In this document: piece after piece, positions 22,642-30,919 of the stretch
How the letters are laid out: each line of letters opens with the position of its first letter
How positions within the stretch are numbered: the stretch's first letter is position 1
Source of the DNA: Kiritimatiellia bacterium
GTDB lineage: Bacteria > Verrucomicrobiota > Kiritimatiellia > RFP12 > UBA1067
Assembly (NCBI GenBank): GCA_028700415.1
Contig: JAQVSS010000003.1
Location: 25,277-60,948 of the forward strand
Direction: 5' to 3'
Length of the DNA stretch: 35,672 bases
Program-made: the position numbers and the translations under genes
The notes under the pieces: generated by a model
The model's input: the letters and a program-made list of their open reading frames with translations, nothing else
Told to the model about the DNA's origin: nothing
Databases searched by the model: none

Positions 22642-23682
22642 TCAAAAGGTCTCCGCCGTCAAAGCGGCGCGCTCAAGCTCCTTTTCGGACGCCGCCGGCA
22701 ACGTCAGCCCGTTCGTCAGCGCGTCCGCTTCACGCCGCCATTCGAGCTCGCCGGGATACAGAACCTCAGAGACGCCCTCCACCGTCGGGCAGCGCTTGAG
22801 CTCTTCGATCATCGCGTCCGTCCGCCCGGCGAATGCGTCCTTGCCCCCGAAGAACTCCGGGTTGACGACGATGAAGGCATGGCCGGTGTCCGCATCGCGT
22901 CCGGGCTGCGTGTTCCAGCTGTGGACGCCCGACATCATCCCGCTCATCGCGAGAACGCCGGTCATCATCTCCACCATCGCGGCGAAGCCATAGCCTTTGT
23001 GCTCTGCGAAGGGCAGCATCACCGCGTCATGCCAGATTTCGTTCGGGTCGTCCGTCGGCCGTCCGTCCCTGGTGAGTATCCAGTCCGCCGGTATCCGCTT
23101 GCCCGCCTCGGCGGCGATCACGAGCTTGCCGGCCGCGACCTTGCTCATGCACACGTCGAAAAGAACGGCGCGGTACTTTTTTCCGGGCGCCGCATAGGCG
23201 AAGGGGTTGTTGCCGATCGCCGCCGCACGCCCCCCGGCCGGAGCGACGAGGGGACAGGTGTTGGACATCGAAAAACCGACGTAGCCGCGGTCCGCCGCCA
23301 TCATCGCGTAACAGCCGGCGGCACCGTAGTGGTCCGAGTGGTTGACGGTCGCGATCCCGATCGCCTGGTTCTCCATCTTCGCGACCAGCATCCCCATCGC
23401 CTTCATGGCGGCGGGAATGCCGAGCCCGCCGGCGGCGCTCACCATGAGCGAATTCGGACTTTCCTTCAAAACGACCGGCTCCGTTGCCGGCTTGATGCCG
23501 CCGGCTTTGATGCAGTCGAGATAGCGCGCGAGCCGCACGACACCGTGCGAATGGATGCCGCGCATGTCGGTCGTCACCAGCACGTCCGCGATCGCCGCGG
23601 CGTCCTGCGCCGGTATCCCCGCTTTCGCGGCAATCGCCGCAACGCGCGTTTTCAACTCGCCGCAACAGTATTTTCCCTTCAT
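22642..23682 (-). CDS. Ldh2/malate-lactate-type dehydrogenase (YiaK/AllD/ComC family)
   Basis: 346 residues from the ATG at 23682 with GGGAGAG upstream. Family features are RGIHSHGVVRLARYL with the catalytic histidine (H46), NHSDHYGAAGCYA, NTCPLVAPAGG, IGNNPFAYAAP, and the NAD-binding FEDGK-like region LPFAEHKGYGFAAMVEMMTG. Known members reduce 2,3-diketo-L-gulonate, oxidise ureidoglycolate, or act on sulfolactate, malate or lactate. The exact substrate here is open. It is the first gene of the operon, divergent from the AraC regulator with a 216-base shared control region. Confidence 0.88.
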   Translation of the reverse strand: MKGKYCCGELKTRVAAIAAKAGIPAQDAAAIADVLVTTDMRGIHSHGVVRLARYLDCIKAGGIKPATEPVVLKESPNSLMVSAAGGLGIPAAMKAMGMLVAKMENQAIGIATVNHSDHYGAAGCYAMMAADRGYVGFSMSNTCPLVAPAGGRAAAIGNNPFAYAAPGKKYRAVLFDVCMSKVAAGKLVIAAEAGKRIPADWILTRDGRPTDDPNEIWHDAVMLPFAEHKGYGFAAMVEMMTGVLAMSGMMSGVHSWNTQPGRDADTGHAFIVVNPEFFGGKDAFAGRTDAMIEELKRCPTVEGVSEVLYPGELEWRREADALTNGLTLPAASEKELERAALTAETF

Positions 23683-23898
23683 TTCGTGCTCTCCCACATT
23701 CCGACACACCTGACGCCGTAAAGCCTACGGACGGTACCTGATCCCGTTGTCACCGTCACGGGGTTCAAGGCAGACGACGGGATCCTGAGCCATCGTGGAG
23801 AAAATACCATATTCCACCCCTTCTCCGCACCCCCCTACGTATGAAATCCGAGAATAATTGTTTCTTATAACCACCGGGCAGGTGCTATACTTTTCCCC
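23683..23898. promoter_or_regulatory. divergent control region between catabolic operon and AraC gene
   Basis: A TATACT -10 box at 23886-23891 ends 7 bases before the AraC ATG at 23899, and no Shine-Dalgarno precedes that ATG, so the AraC mRNA may be leaderless. A TTATAA lies 15 bases further up as a weak -35. An imperfect palindrome with TGGA/TCCA ends lies near 23800-23820 and is a candidate activator site. The operon promoter on the minus strand was not located with confidence. Confidence 0.45.
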
Positions 23899-24798
23899 AT
23901 GAAAAAGAACGTGTTGCCGCCCTTGACGGACATCACGAGCGAACAGAAGATCCTCGAACCCGAAAAGGACGGGATCGAAGGGGTTCCCGCCGTCAGCTTC
24001 GCCCGGTACAGAACGAACTGGCGGGCGCTTCCCAAACACGTGCACGAGGGCTGCATCGAACTCTGTTTCTGCGCGCGCGGATCGCTCGTCTTCGAATGCG
24101 AAGGGAAAACGCACACGCTCCTCCCCGACAACGTGTTCCTGACGCAGCCCGGTGACCGGCATCACCTCGTGACGAACCACAAGGGCATGCGGATGTACTG
24201 GCTGTTCTTCCGTTATCCCGCGAAAGGCCGGACCGTTCTCGGGCTGACGGCGGGGGAATCCGCCGCGCTCGTCCGGAAACTCAGGACGATCGAACCGCAC
24301 ACTTTCGCGGTGAACGGCGAAATGAAGCTCCTCTTCCGGGATTTCTTCCGCGCCTACGCCGAACTTCCGAAAGGCGACTTTCGCACGCTTACGCTCAGAA
24401 CGGCCGTTCTCCGTATCCTTCTGCTGACAATCAAATGTTCAAAGAACCCTCCGACGCTCAAAACGCTCGCGAAAATCTCGCGTATCGCGAGGGTGATGTC
24501 GAAACGTCCTTCCCGCCGGTTCACCGTTTCCGAACTCGCCGTGCACGCAAAACTCTCGCAGAGCCGGTTCACATCGCTCTTCCGCCAAGTCGTCGGCCTG
24601 CCGCCATATGCCTACCTCGCCTCCTGCCGGCTGAACAAAGCGAAACAATATCTTTCGGAAACAGACGTTCCCATCCGCGACATCGCCCAAGCGCTCGGGT
24701 ACGCCTCGCCGCAACACCTCGCCATGCAATTCCGCAAAACGTTCGGGATCACCGCTACGGAATGGCGCACGCAACAGCGTTCGCACCCTCAGGCCTAA
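23899..24798 (+). CDS. AraC family transcriptional regulator with cupin sensor domain
   Basis: 299 residues. The N-terminal ~150 residues look like an AraC-type cupin: HVHEGCIELCFCARGSLVFECEGKTHTLLPDNVFLTQPGDRHHL. The C-terminal ~100 are the double HTH: FTVSELAVHAKLSQSRFTSLFRQVVGLPPYAYLASCRLNKAKQYL, then DIAQALGYASPQHLAMQFRKTFGITATEWR. These regulators usually bind a sugar or sugar-derived ligand and activate a neighbouring operon. Divergent orientation to the dehydrogenase/aldolase/transporter genes makes it the likely local activator. Confidence 0.92.
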   Translation: MKKNVLPPLTDITSEQKILEPEKDGIEGVPAVSFARYRTNWRALPKHVHEGCIELCFCARGSLVFECEGKTHTLLPDNVFLTQPGDRHHLVTNHKGMRMYWLFFRYPAKGRTVLGLTAGESAALVRKLRTIEPHTFAVNGEMKLLFRDFFRAYAELPKGDFRTLTLRTAVLRILLLTIKCSKNPPTLKTLAKISRIARVMSKRPSRRFTVSELAVHAKLSQSRFTSLFRQVVGLPPYAYLASCRLNKAKQYLSETDVPIRDIAQALGYASPQHLAMQFRKTFGITATEWRTQQRSHPQA

Positions 24799-24857
24799 AG
24801 GAACCCTGCGTTTTCACGGTTTCAGGTCGCGGGGCGACATCTCACGGACCTTTTGCC

Positions 24858-24886
24858 TTGAACAGCCTTTGTTCACGCATTAAGCT
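24858..24886 (+). promoter_or_regulatory. candidate promoter of the phosphoesterase-exonuclease operon
   Basis: TTGAAC (24858-24863) and TAAGCT (24881-24886) are 17 bases apart, about 31 bases before the ATG at 24918. No clear ribosome site follows. Confidence 0.45.
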
Positions 24887-24917
24887 ATCTGCATTGTCCG
24901 TGCGTTCTCTTTAACTT

Positions 24918-26420
24918 ATGCGTTACGCCATCGTCTCCGACATCCACGCCAACTTCCCCGCGTGGAAAACTGTGCTGACCGACATTGCCGATATGAAGGC
25001 AGATAAAATCATCTGCCTCGGAGATGTGGTCGGATACGGCTCCCAACCCGTCGAGGTGCTCGAGTCGGTGTACCGTGTCGTAAACGTCACCCTCATGGGC
25101 AACCATGACGCCGCCGTCTGCGGCAAGCTCGACCCCGACACCTTTTCGCCGCGCGCCAAGGACGCCGTACTCCGCCACCGCGAACAGCTCGCGCAGCCCG
25201 GAATCGATTGGCTCAGCCGGCTGCCGCTCATGTTGACCGCGCCCGGGTTCCGCTGCGCCCACGGCGACTTCTCCGACCCCGCCGCTTTCCATTACATCAT
25301 CAAGCCCGAGCACGCGCTCCCCTCCTGGCAGGCCACGGGCGAACAGTTGCTCTTCGTCGGCCATTCCCACATGCCCGGCATCTATGTCGTCGGCGCCAGC
25401 GGGAAACCCCATTTCATTGAGCCTTGCGATTTTCAGCTCGAAGACGGGAAACGCTACATCGTCAACCCCGGCAGCGTCGGCTACCCGCGTGTGGGCGACT
25501 GCCGCTCGTCCTACTGCCTCTACGACGACGCCACCCAAACCCTTGTGTTCCGTCAACTCCCGTTCGACGATGACCTCTACCGCCAATCGCTGCGGGACGC
25601 CGGCTTGGAGGATGACCCCTGGTTGGGCCGGCAGGCTTCGCGCCGCTTCCTGCCGCGCGTGCGCGAACAGCTCTCGTTCGCCAAGCCGAGTCCGGCCAGG
25701 CAGTCCCCGCAGAATCCCGGCTCATCCGCGCCTGACAGGTCCCGCACGCCCCGCAAACGCCTGTTCACATTGGCGACACTCCTCCTCTGCGCCGTGGCCG
25801 TCGCCAGCCTCGTGGCTTTCACCGCCGGGCGCACGGCCAGTGCCCGTCCCGCGCCGGCCATTTCCGTGCCGGAGTTCGACCTGCCTGCGGTTGCCGCCTA
25901 TCCGCTCGTGCCGCCCGACAAGAATCTGTTGCCTGCGCTTCCCGCCGCCCTCAATCCGGACGGGCGGCTCGCGGGTTGGCGATACGCCTTCGAAGACCGG
26001 AACAGGCAGGATTTCGGGACGGGCTTGCGCGACGCCTCCGTCACCCTCCTTATCCGCAACACCGGGACCTGCCGCATGGTGCTTGAATCCCCATGCATCG
26101 CCCTCGCCGGCACGAGCCTCCCCGCCCTGCGTTTGCGCGGACGGGTTTACAAGCCCGAGCCGTTCTCGGGAACGGTCTTCTGCCAGCTCCTCACCTACAC
26201 CTCGGAACCGGACGGCTCACTCAAACAGGGCCGGAGCGAAAACTATGAGCTGCGCACCGCCAGGCGCAAGTCCGCCACCCCGCGTGCGGACAGGGATGTC
26301 CGGATCCGCCTCGCGAGGAACGTCACGCACGTGCGTTTCCGTATCGAGGCCGCGTTCGACGGCACCCTCGAAATCGCGCAGCCGTACCTCGCGGGCGACA
26401 CAAAAGGAGAGCCGAAATGA
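24918..26420 (+). CDS. calcineurin-like metallophosphoesterase with membrane anchor and extracytoplasmic domain
   Basis: 500 residues. Residues 1-245 are a complete YfcE/MPP-type phosphoesterase: D8-x-H10 (VSDIHANF), GDVVGYG (D36), GNHD (61-64), a histidine in CAHGDFSD and GHSHMPG. All expected metal ligands are present. A basic linker (~245-280) leads to one membrane helix (~282-304, LFTLATLLLCAVAVASLVAFTAG). The C-terminal ~190 residues would then lie outside the cytoplasm and look like a beta-sandwich of unknown role. The family cleaves phosphodiesters or phosphomonoesters; the substrate is unclear. The stop overlaps the exonuclease start, so the two are translationally coupled. Confidence 0.85.
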   Translation: MRYAIVSDIHANFPAWKTVLTDIADMKADKIICLGDVVGYGSQPVEVLESVYRVVNVTLMGNHDAAVCGKLDPDTFSPRAKDAVLRHREQLAQPGIDWLSRLPLMLTAPGFRCAHGDFSDPAAFHYIIKPEHALPSWQATGEQLLFVGHSHMPGIYVVGASGKPHFIEPCDFQLEDGKRYIVNPGSVGYPRVGDCRSSYCLYDDATQTLVFRQLPFDDDLYRQSLRDAGLEDDPWLGRQASRRFLPRVREQLSFAKPSPARQSPQNPGSSAPDRSRTPRKRLFTLATLLLCAVAVASLVAFTAGRTASARPAPAISVPEFDLPAVAAYPLVPPDKNLLPALPAALNPDGRLAGWRYAFEDRNRQDFGTGLRDASVTLLIRNTGTCRMVLESPCIALAGTSLPALRLRGRVYKPEPFSGTVFCQLLTYTSEPDGSLKQGRSENYELRTARRKSATPRADRDVRIRLARNVTHVRFRIEAAFDGTLEIAQPYLAGDTKGEPK

Positions 26421-27280
26421 TTAAAACCATCGCGGATGAGGTCTGGGCTTTCGACTGTGAATGGGTGCCCGACCTGCAGGCTGGGCGCCTGCTTTACCAG
26501 CTGCCGGACGACCTGCCCTCCGGCGAGGTTCTCCGCATCATGTGGGAACAGGGCGGCGCCACGCCCGAAAACCCGATGCCCTTCTTGCGCACGCTCCTTT
26601 GCCGTGTGGTGTCGATCGCCATGGTCATCCGCCGCACGTCAAAAAACGGCGATGTGCAGCTCTTCCTTCAGGCCTTGCCCGAGAACCCCGACGACCCGGA
26701 GCAAGACGAGGCATATATCCTCACGCGCTTCCTGCTCGACGGCTTGTCCACGCGGGACCCGCAACTCGTCGGCTTCAATTCCCGGAACTCCGACCTGCGC
26801 ATCCTGACGCAGCGGGCGATCACAAACGGGCTCACGCTCAAGAGCCTGTGCGAACGGCTCGACGCGAAACCGTGGGAGAGCCAAGACATCGACCTCATGG
26901 AAATGGTCGGCGGCTTCGGAAAAAATTACGCGGTCTCGCTGAACGAAATCGCCAAGCTCTCCGGGATCCCCGGCAAACTGGACACCACCGGCGACGATGT
27001 GTGCGGCCTCTGGTACAGCGGCCACCGCCGGGAGATCGTGCAGTACAACTGTTTCGACGCGCTCACCACCTATCTGGTGTGGCTGCGCCTGGCGTATTTC
27101 TCAGGCCGCTTCAGCGCCGGCGACTACGTCATCGAGCAACAGCGCCTCAAACGCCTGCTCGACGAGCGCCTCCAGAAACCGGAGAACGCTTTCCTGCGCG
27201 TGTATCTTGACGCCTGGCGTGAACTGAAAGCACGGACCGGACAGCTCGGAGACGGCGTGTTTGCGCCCGCTGATCAGTGA
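26417..27280 (+). CDS. predicted 3'-5' exonuclease related to the PolB exonuclease domain
   Basis: 287 residues, starting in an ATGA overlap with the phosphoesterase gene. DnaQ-fold motifs: Exo I FDCEWVPD (D13, E15), Exo II VGFNSRNSDLRIL, Exo III YNCFDALTTYLVWLR (tyrosine and aspartate). This matches the stand-alone PolB-like exonuclease family (DNA_pol_B_exo2), which lacks a polymerase domain and probably degrades single-stranded DNA or RNA from the 3' end. The 3' end overlaps the convergent lpxA gene by 7 bases. Confidence 0.87.
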   Translation: MIKTIADEVWAFDCEWVPDLQAGRLLYQLPDDLPSGEVLRIMWEQGGATPENPMPFLRTLLCRVVSIAMVIRRTSKNGDVQLFLQALPENPDDPEQDEAYILTRFLLDGLSTRDPQLVGFNSRNSDLRILTQRAITNGLTLKSLCERLDAKPWESQDIDLMEMVGGFGKNYAVSLNEIAKLSGIPGKLDTTGDDVCGLWYSGHRREIVQYNCFDALTTYLVWLRLAYFSGRFSAGDYVIEQQRLKRLLDERLQKPENAFLRVYLDAWRELKARTGQLGDGVFAPADQ

Positions 27281-28053
27281 ACCCCGCGCTTGCTGTTCGC
27301 GTAGAACTCGACCAGCGTGCGGATCTCGGGGAGATCGGCCACCTCGTACTTGATGCGCTCCAGCGCCTGCGTGCGGTTGAGCCCTTCGCGGTAGATCAGC
27401 TTGTAGGCCTCTTTCAGCGCGGCACGCGCCTCGGCCGGGAATCCCCGGCGCTGCAGCCCCACCATGTTCGGCCCCAACACATGTGTTCCGTCACCCGTGT
27501 TCTCCGTTACCATATAAGGTGGGCAATCTTGACGGACCTTCGTCGTACCGCCGATCATGGCGTAGGCCCCGATGCGGCAAAACTGGTGAACGCCGACCAT
27601 GCCGCCGAGCGTCACGAAATCCTCGACGGTCACCTCGCCCGCGAGGGTCGTCACATTCGCCATGATCACATCGTTCCCCACCGCGCACCCGTGCGCGATA
27701 TGGCAATACGCCATAATCAGACACCGGCTCCCCACCCGCGTCACTTCTCCCGGCTTGGTCCCAAGATGCACCGTCGAAAACTCGCGCAACACCGTCTCAT
27801 CCCCCACCTCGACGAAAGAGACGTCGCCCGCCTGATATTTCAAATCCTGCGTCTTCATGCCCACACACGCGAACGGGAAGACCTCGCAGCGCTTGCCCAG
27901 TGTGGTATGTCCCACCACATAGGCGTGAGACTGGACAACGGTCCCCGCGCCGATCTTCACGTCCGGGCCGACCGTCGCATACGCGCCGACCTCCACGTCC
28001 GCGTCAAGTTGAGCTTTTGGATCCACGATTGCTGTCGGATGAATCAACGCCAT
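27274..28053 (-). CDS. lpxA: UDP-N-acetylglucosamine O-acyltransferase (LpxA)
   Basis: 259 residues, the usual LpxA length. Left-handed beta-helix hexapeptide repeats run from residue 2 to ~190 (IHPTAIVDPKAQLDADVEVG and on), with the catalytic histidine in CHIAHGC (H121, equivalent to E. coli H125). The C-terminal helical domain (RRGFPAEARAALKEAYKLIYREG) is typical. It catalyses the first step of lipid A synthesis in the cytoplasm. AAGGAG precedes the ATG at 28053. It follows the LptF/G-type gene by 24 bases, giving a small lipopolysaccharide operon. Confidence 0.95.
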   Translation of the reverse strand: MALIHPTAIVDPKAQLDADVEVGAYATVGPDVKIGAGTVVQSHAYVVGHTTLGKRCEVFPFACVGMKTQDLKYQAGDVSFVEVGDETVLREFSTVHLGTKPGEVTRVGSRCLIMAYCHIAHGCAVGNDVIMANVTTLAGEVTVEDFVTLGGMVGVHQFCRIGAYAMIGGTTKVRQDCPPYMVTENTGDGTHVLGPNMVGLQRRGFPAEARAALKEAYKLIYREGLNRTQALERIKYEVADLPEIRTLVEFYANSKRGVH

Positions 28054-28077
28054 CTTTACTCTCCTTTTTCTCAGACA

Positions 28078-29169
28078 CTACAAATTCTTGGGGATCAGAT
28101 ACGCCGCCAGCGCCAGGCAGGCCGCGACGGGAACCCAAAGCAGGGCATACGGCTGAATCTCGGGCACCTTATCCAAAGACCGGAAAAGAATCACGCACAA
28201 GTAAAAAACCATCGCGACAGCCAGGCTGACCGCCATGCCGATGGTCGACTCCTTGCGGTGGGTGCGGATGCCGAGCGGCACGCCGATCATGATGAAACAG
28301 ATCGAGGAGCAGGCATACACGAAACGGAGTTGGTATTCAGTCCGGTAAATACTCAGCAATTTACGCTTCGCCGCGCGCGACAAGCCCTTCTCGTTGGCGC
28401 GGATGTCCCGAATCGCCTGGCGCAGCTCGTAAAACCGGAAATCCTTCTCCTTCCGGACGTACGAGCGCCGCTTCAGCGCCCCTTGGATAACGTGCCTGAA
28501 ACGGTCAGCCGACGCCACACCCGGGCGGTCATACTCGATCGGATCCACGCGCACCTTATACATTTCGAGCACAATGTCCGACGCATTCGTAGAGACCAAG
28601 GCTTTCTCGGCCTTGATCTCGCGCGTCAACCCTTTCTGACTGTGGTCGAAAACCAGCAGATCCGAAAGCCAGTTTCCCTCTTTCTTCGCGAACCAGAGCG
28701 TCAGGTTGGGGAAGTCGCTGATAAAACGCCCCGGCTCCAACAAGTCGAGACCCACATCCACACTGATCAGCGAATTCAGGTTCCTGCGCACCTCGTGGCT
28801 GCGCGGCACAATCTCGTTGTTGATGTAGATCCCGAGAAAAGCGCAGGCCAGCCCCGTCAGCAGCGGCCATTTCATGATGTGAATCAGGTTGACGCCGCAC
28901 GCCCGCATCGCCGCGATCTCGCTGTCGGCCGACAACCGGCTGAAAACCAGCAGCGCGCTCACCAGCAACGCCAGGGGCACCGTGAGCGTGAGCGTCTCCG
29001 GCAACCCGACCAACAGGAAAAGCCCGATCGCATGCAGGGGAAGCCCTTCGATCATCAGCCGCGTGATCCGGACCAGAAGGCCGATCGTCAGGACAAACGA
29101 CAGTACCAGCCAAGCCAAGATGAACGCGGCCAGAAAAGACTGCAGCACATATCGTTCGATTATTTTCAT
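28078..29169 (-). CDS. LptF/LptG family LPS-export permease
   Basis: 363 residues from the ATG at 29169; a TTG at 29181 is in frame but has no clear site. YjgP/YjgQ layout: MKIIERYVLQSFLAAFILAW start, three N-terminal helices (LPETLTLTVPLALLVSALLVFSRLSADSEIAAMRACG), a periplasmic beta-jellyroll (~140-260), and three C-terminal helices (FVYACSSICFIMIGVPLGIRTHRKEST). In the LptB2FG transporter these move LPS out of the inner membrane. Whether it is LptF or LptG cannot be told by eye. The start lies only 15 bases from the OmpA-gene terminator. Confidence 0.9.
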   Translation of the reverse strand: MKIIERYVLQSFLAAFILAWLVLSFVLTIGLLVRITRLMIEGLPLHAIGLFLLVGLPETLTLTVPLALLVSALLVFSRLSADSEIAAMRACGVNLIHIMKWPLLTGLACAFLGIYINNEIVPRSHEVRRNLNSLISVDVGLDLLEPGRFISDFPNLTLWFAKKEGNWLSDLLVFDHSQKGLTREIKAEKALVSTNASDIVLEMYKVRVDPIEYDRPGVASADRFRHVIQGALKRRSYVRKEKDFRFYELRQAIRDIRANEKGLSRAAKRKLLSIYRTEYQLRFVYACSSICFIMIGVPLGIRTHRKESTIGMAVSLAVAMVFYLCVILFRSLDKVPEIQPYALLWVPVAACLALAAYLIPKNL

Positions 29170-29183
29170 CTTCCATCCCAAAC

Positions 29184-29225
29184 AAAAGGCCGCAAAAGAA
29201 ACCTTTCGTTCCCTTGCGGCCTTTT
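29184..29225 (-). terminator. strong rho-independent-type terminator after the OmpA-like gene
   Basis: AAAAGGCCGCAA (29184-29195) and TTGCGGCCTTTT (29214-29225) form a perfect 12-bp stem with an 18-base loop; the outer A/T pairs supply the U-tract in either direction. It sits 33 bases after the OmpA-like stop and directly before the LPS permease start. Confidence 0.85.
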
Positions 29226-29257
29226 ATCAGCGCTCCGTCAAAAACGGGCACCCCTGA

Positions 29258-30589
29258 TTACGGGTTCACATACTTGACCTTGTCGGCGTTGGTTCCCGCA
29301 CCGCGGATGTAGATTTCCACGCGGCGGTTCTCGGGATTCCCATTCACCAGGTCCGGCTGCACTTTAGGACGGCTGTAACCATACCCGACTGCGCTCAGTT
29401 TGTCCACCACAACTCCTTTGCCGACCATATAGGACTGGACGGCCTGCGCGCGGCGCTCGGAAAGATCCTGGTTGTATTTCTCGCTAGACCGCGTCCGGCG
29501 GTCCGCATGACCCTCAATGACGGCTTTCGCCTGAGGGTTACGCAGCAACACGCGCACGACCTGATCGATGTCCTTGAAATACTCGGACTTGATCACCGTG
29601 GTGTCGTAATCGAACTGGATGTAGACCTCGAACAGCATCAGGTCGTCGGTGGGGTCCAGCGGATTGGTGTGATCCTCGATCACTTCGTGCCCGTCGGCCA
29701 CCCCGCCTTTGTCGGTGTCGCGGTCCAACGGGTTCGTCTTGTGGGTGAAAACTTCCTCCCCATCTTTGAGCCCGTCGAAATCGGTGTCCGGATTCAGCGG
29801 GTTGGTCTTGTAGACCTTCACCTCATCGCCGTCCGTCAGCCCGTCGCCGTCGGTGTCCTTGTTGAAGGGATCCGTGCCCAGTTTGGCCTCTTCCTCATCC
29901 GTCAGCCCGTCGCCGTCCGAATCCTTGGGCAAGCCTTCGGCAACGGCCACACTGTCCGCCGCCCCCTTGCCGCCGCCGCCAAACCGGTAGGCAACACCCG
30001 CGTCCGCGGTATAGATGAACTCGCAGGTCTGGTCCAGCGCCATGAACGCACGGGTATCGGCGCGCAGCGACCAACGGTCATTCAGATGGTACATCAGACC
30101 CGCACCCACGCGCGGACCGGACACGCTGTATTCACTGCCTTCGCAGAACACATTGTCGTTGGCGCGGTAATAGCCGAAGCCCGCCGTCAGATACGGATCC
30201 AGCCGGTTATAACGGTTGAAATGGTAGAGGCCATCCACGAACGCGCCGCGGATGCTTTGCCCGCTCACACCGTCGTCGCCACCGCCCCACAGCCCCGTAC
30301 CTCCGCCGGGACAACATGCCCCGCCATCCCTGTCATCCCGGCCGTCGCGCCCGTTACTGGTGATGTTGGGAGCCCACGACACCCCGCCTTCAACCGACCA
30401 GTGGTCGGAAAGATCATACCCCAGACGGAGCACCATGTTCAGCCCCTCGTCGACGGGCTGATTGCCCTCAAAAAACATCATCCCGACACCGGGGCTCACA
30501 TACCACCGGGGCGCATCAGCCAACTCATCGGCTTGAACCGCAAAAACACCGGCCATGAAAACAATCATCATGCGATACAACATTTGCAT
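29258..30589 (-). CDS. OmpA family outer-membrane protein with thrombospondin type-3 calcium repeats
   Basis: 443 residues; AAGGAG 6 bases before the ATG. Signal peptide about residues 1-20 (MMIVFMAGVFAVQADEL). Residues ~28-203 are an OmpA-like beta-barrel (WYVSPGVGMMFFEG ... GVAYRFGGG) with a Gly/Asp-rich insert containing CC at ~79-110, likely an external loop. Residues ~222-312 are TSP3 repeats (DSDGDGLTDEEE, DTDGDGLTDGDE), which bind calcium. Residues ~318-435 are the OmpA C-terminal peptidoglycan-binding domain (VIEGHADRRTRSSEKYNQDLSERRA). It anchors the outer membrane to the wall. It is monocistronic, with its own promoter and terminator. Confidence 0.92.
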   Translation of the reverse strand: MQMLYRMMIVFMAGVFAVQADELADAPRWYVSPGVGMMFFEGNQPVDEGLNMVLRLGYDLSDHWSVEGGVSWAPNITSNGRDGRDDRDGGACCPGGGTGLWGGGDDGVSGQSIRGAFVDGLYHFNRYNRLDPYLTAGFGYYRANDNVFCEGSEYSVSGPRVGAGLMYHLNDRWSLRADTRAFMALDQTCEFIYTADAGVAYRFGGGGKGAADSVAVAEGLPKDSDGDGLTDEEEAKLGTDPFNKDTDGDGLTDGDEVKVYKTNPLNPDTDFDGLKDGEEVFTHKTNPLDRDTDKGGVADGHEVIEDHTNPLDPTDDLMLFEVYIQFDYDTTVIKSEYFKDIDQVVRVLLRNPQAKAVIEGHADRRTRSSEKYNQDLSERRAQAVQSYMVGKGVVVDKLSAVGYGYSRPKVQPDLVNGNPENRRVEIYIRGAGTNADKVKYVNP

Positions 30590-30623
30590 TTCTTACTCCT
30601 TTTTTCTGAAATGAAGATGAACA

Positions 30624-30652
30624 AAGATTAGCATGTGATGACAGATACTGCA
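30624..30652 (-). promoter_or_regulatory. promoter of the OmpA-like gene
   Basis: On the minus strand TTGCAG (30652-30647) and TAATCT (30629-30624) are 17 bases apart. They would give a leader of about 28 bases ending in the AAGGAG ribosome site before the ATG at 30589. Confidence 0.6.
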
Positions 30653-30714
30653 ACACGATTTTTGCAATATTACATTTTTTTAAGTTCCGCTTTAATCCGG
30701 AAAGAAAAATGTGA

Positions 30715-30740
30715 TCCGCCACGTCCCCCGACGTGGCGGA
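30715..30740. repeat. perfect 11-bp hairpin in the intergenic region
   Basis: TCCGCCACGTC, loop CCCC, GACGTGGCGGA. On the minus strand a T-rich stretch (ATTTTTCTTT) begins about 5 bases after the stem, so it could terminate transcription from the 30920-35428 gene cluster. A dispersed palindrome is the alternative. Confidence 0.65.
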
Positions 30741-30919
30741 CCCGTATACTTCAGAACACAGGCACGCCGTCATCCCGCGTTGTCCTGTATGCGCCCCGAA
30801 TGTCCGACCCTGGCGTTCTTGACCGCGAGAACACTTTGTTTCCCGCAGCTGGCGTCTTTACAGGCATAACCCCCTGCACACCGTGCATGTTCAACCGCAC
30901 GTGCCATGCCAACGCCCGC
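30741..30919. other. gap after the transglutaminase-like gene, no gene seen
   Basis: Together with 30590-30740 this makes a 330-base gap. Open frames exist on both strands but run into the neighbouring gene, have no start signal and match nothing I recognise. No further regulatory motif is evident. Confidence 0.4.

Noticed and set aside
27277-29277. 666-residue plus-strand open frame
   Set aside because: Antisense of lpxA and the LptF/G gene; composition is not protein-like and it has no family features.
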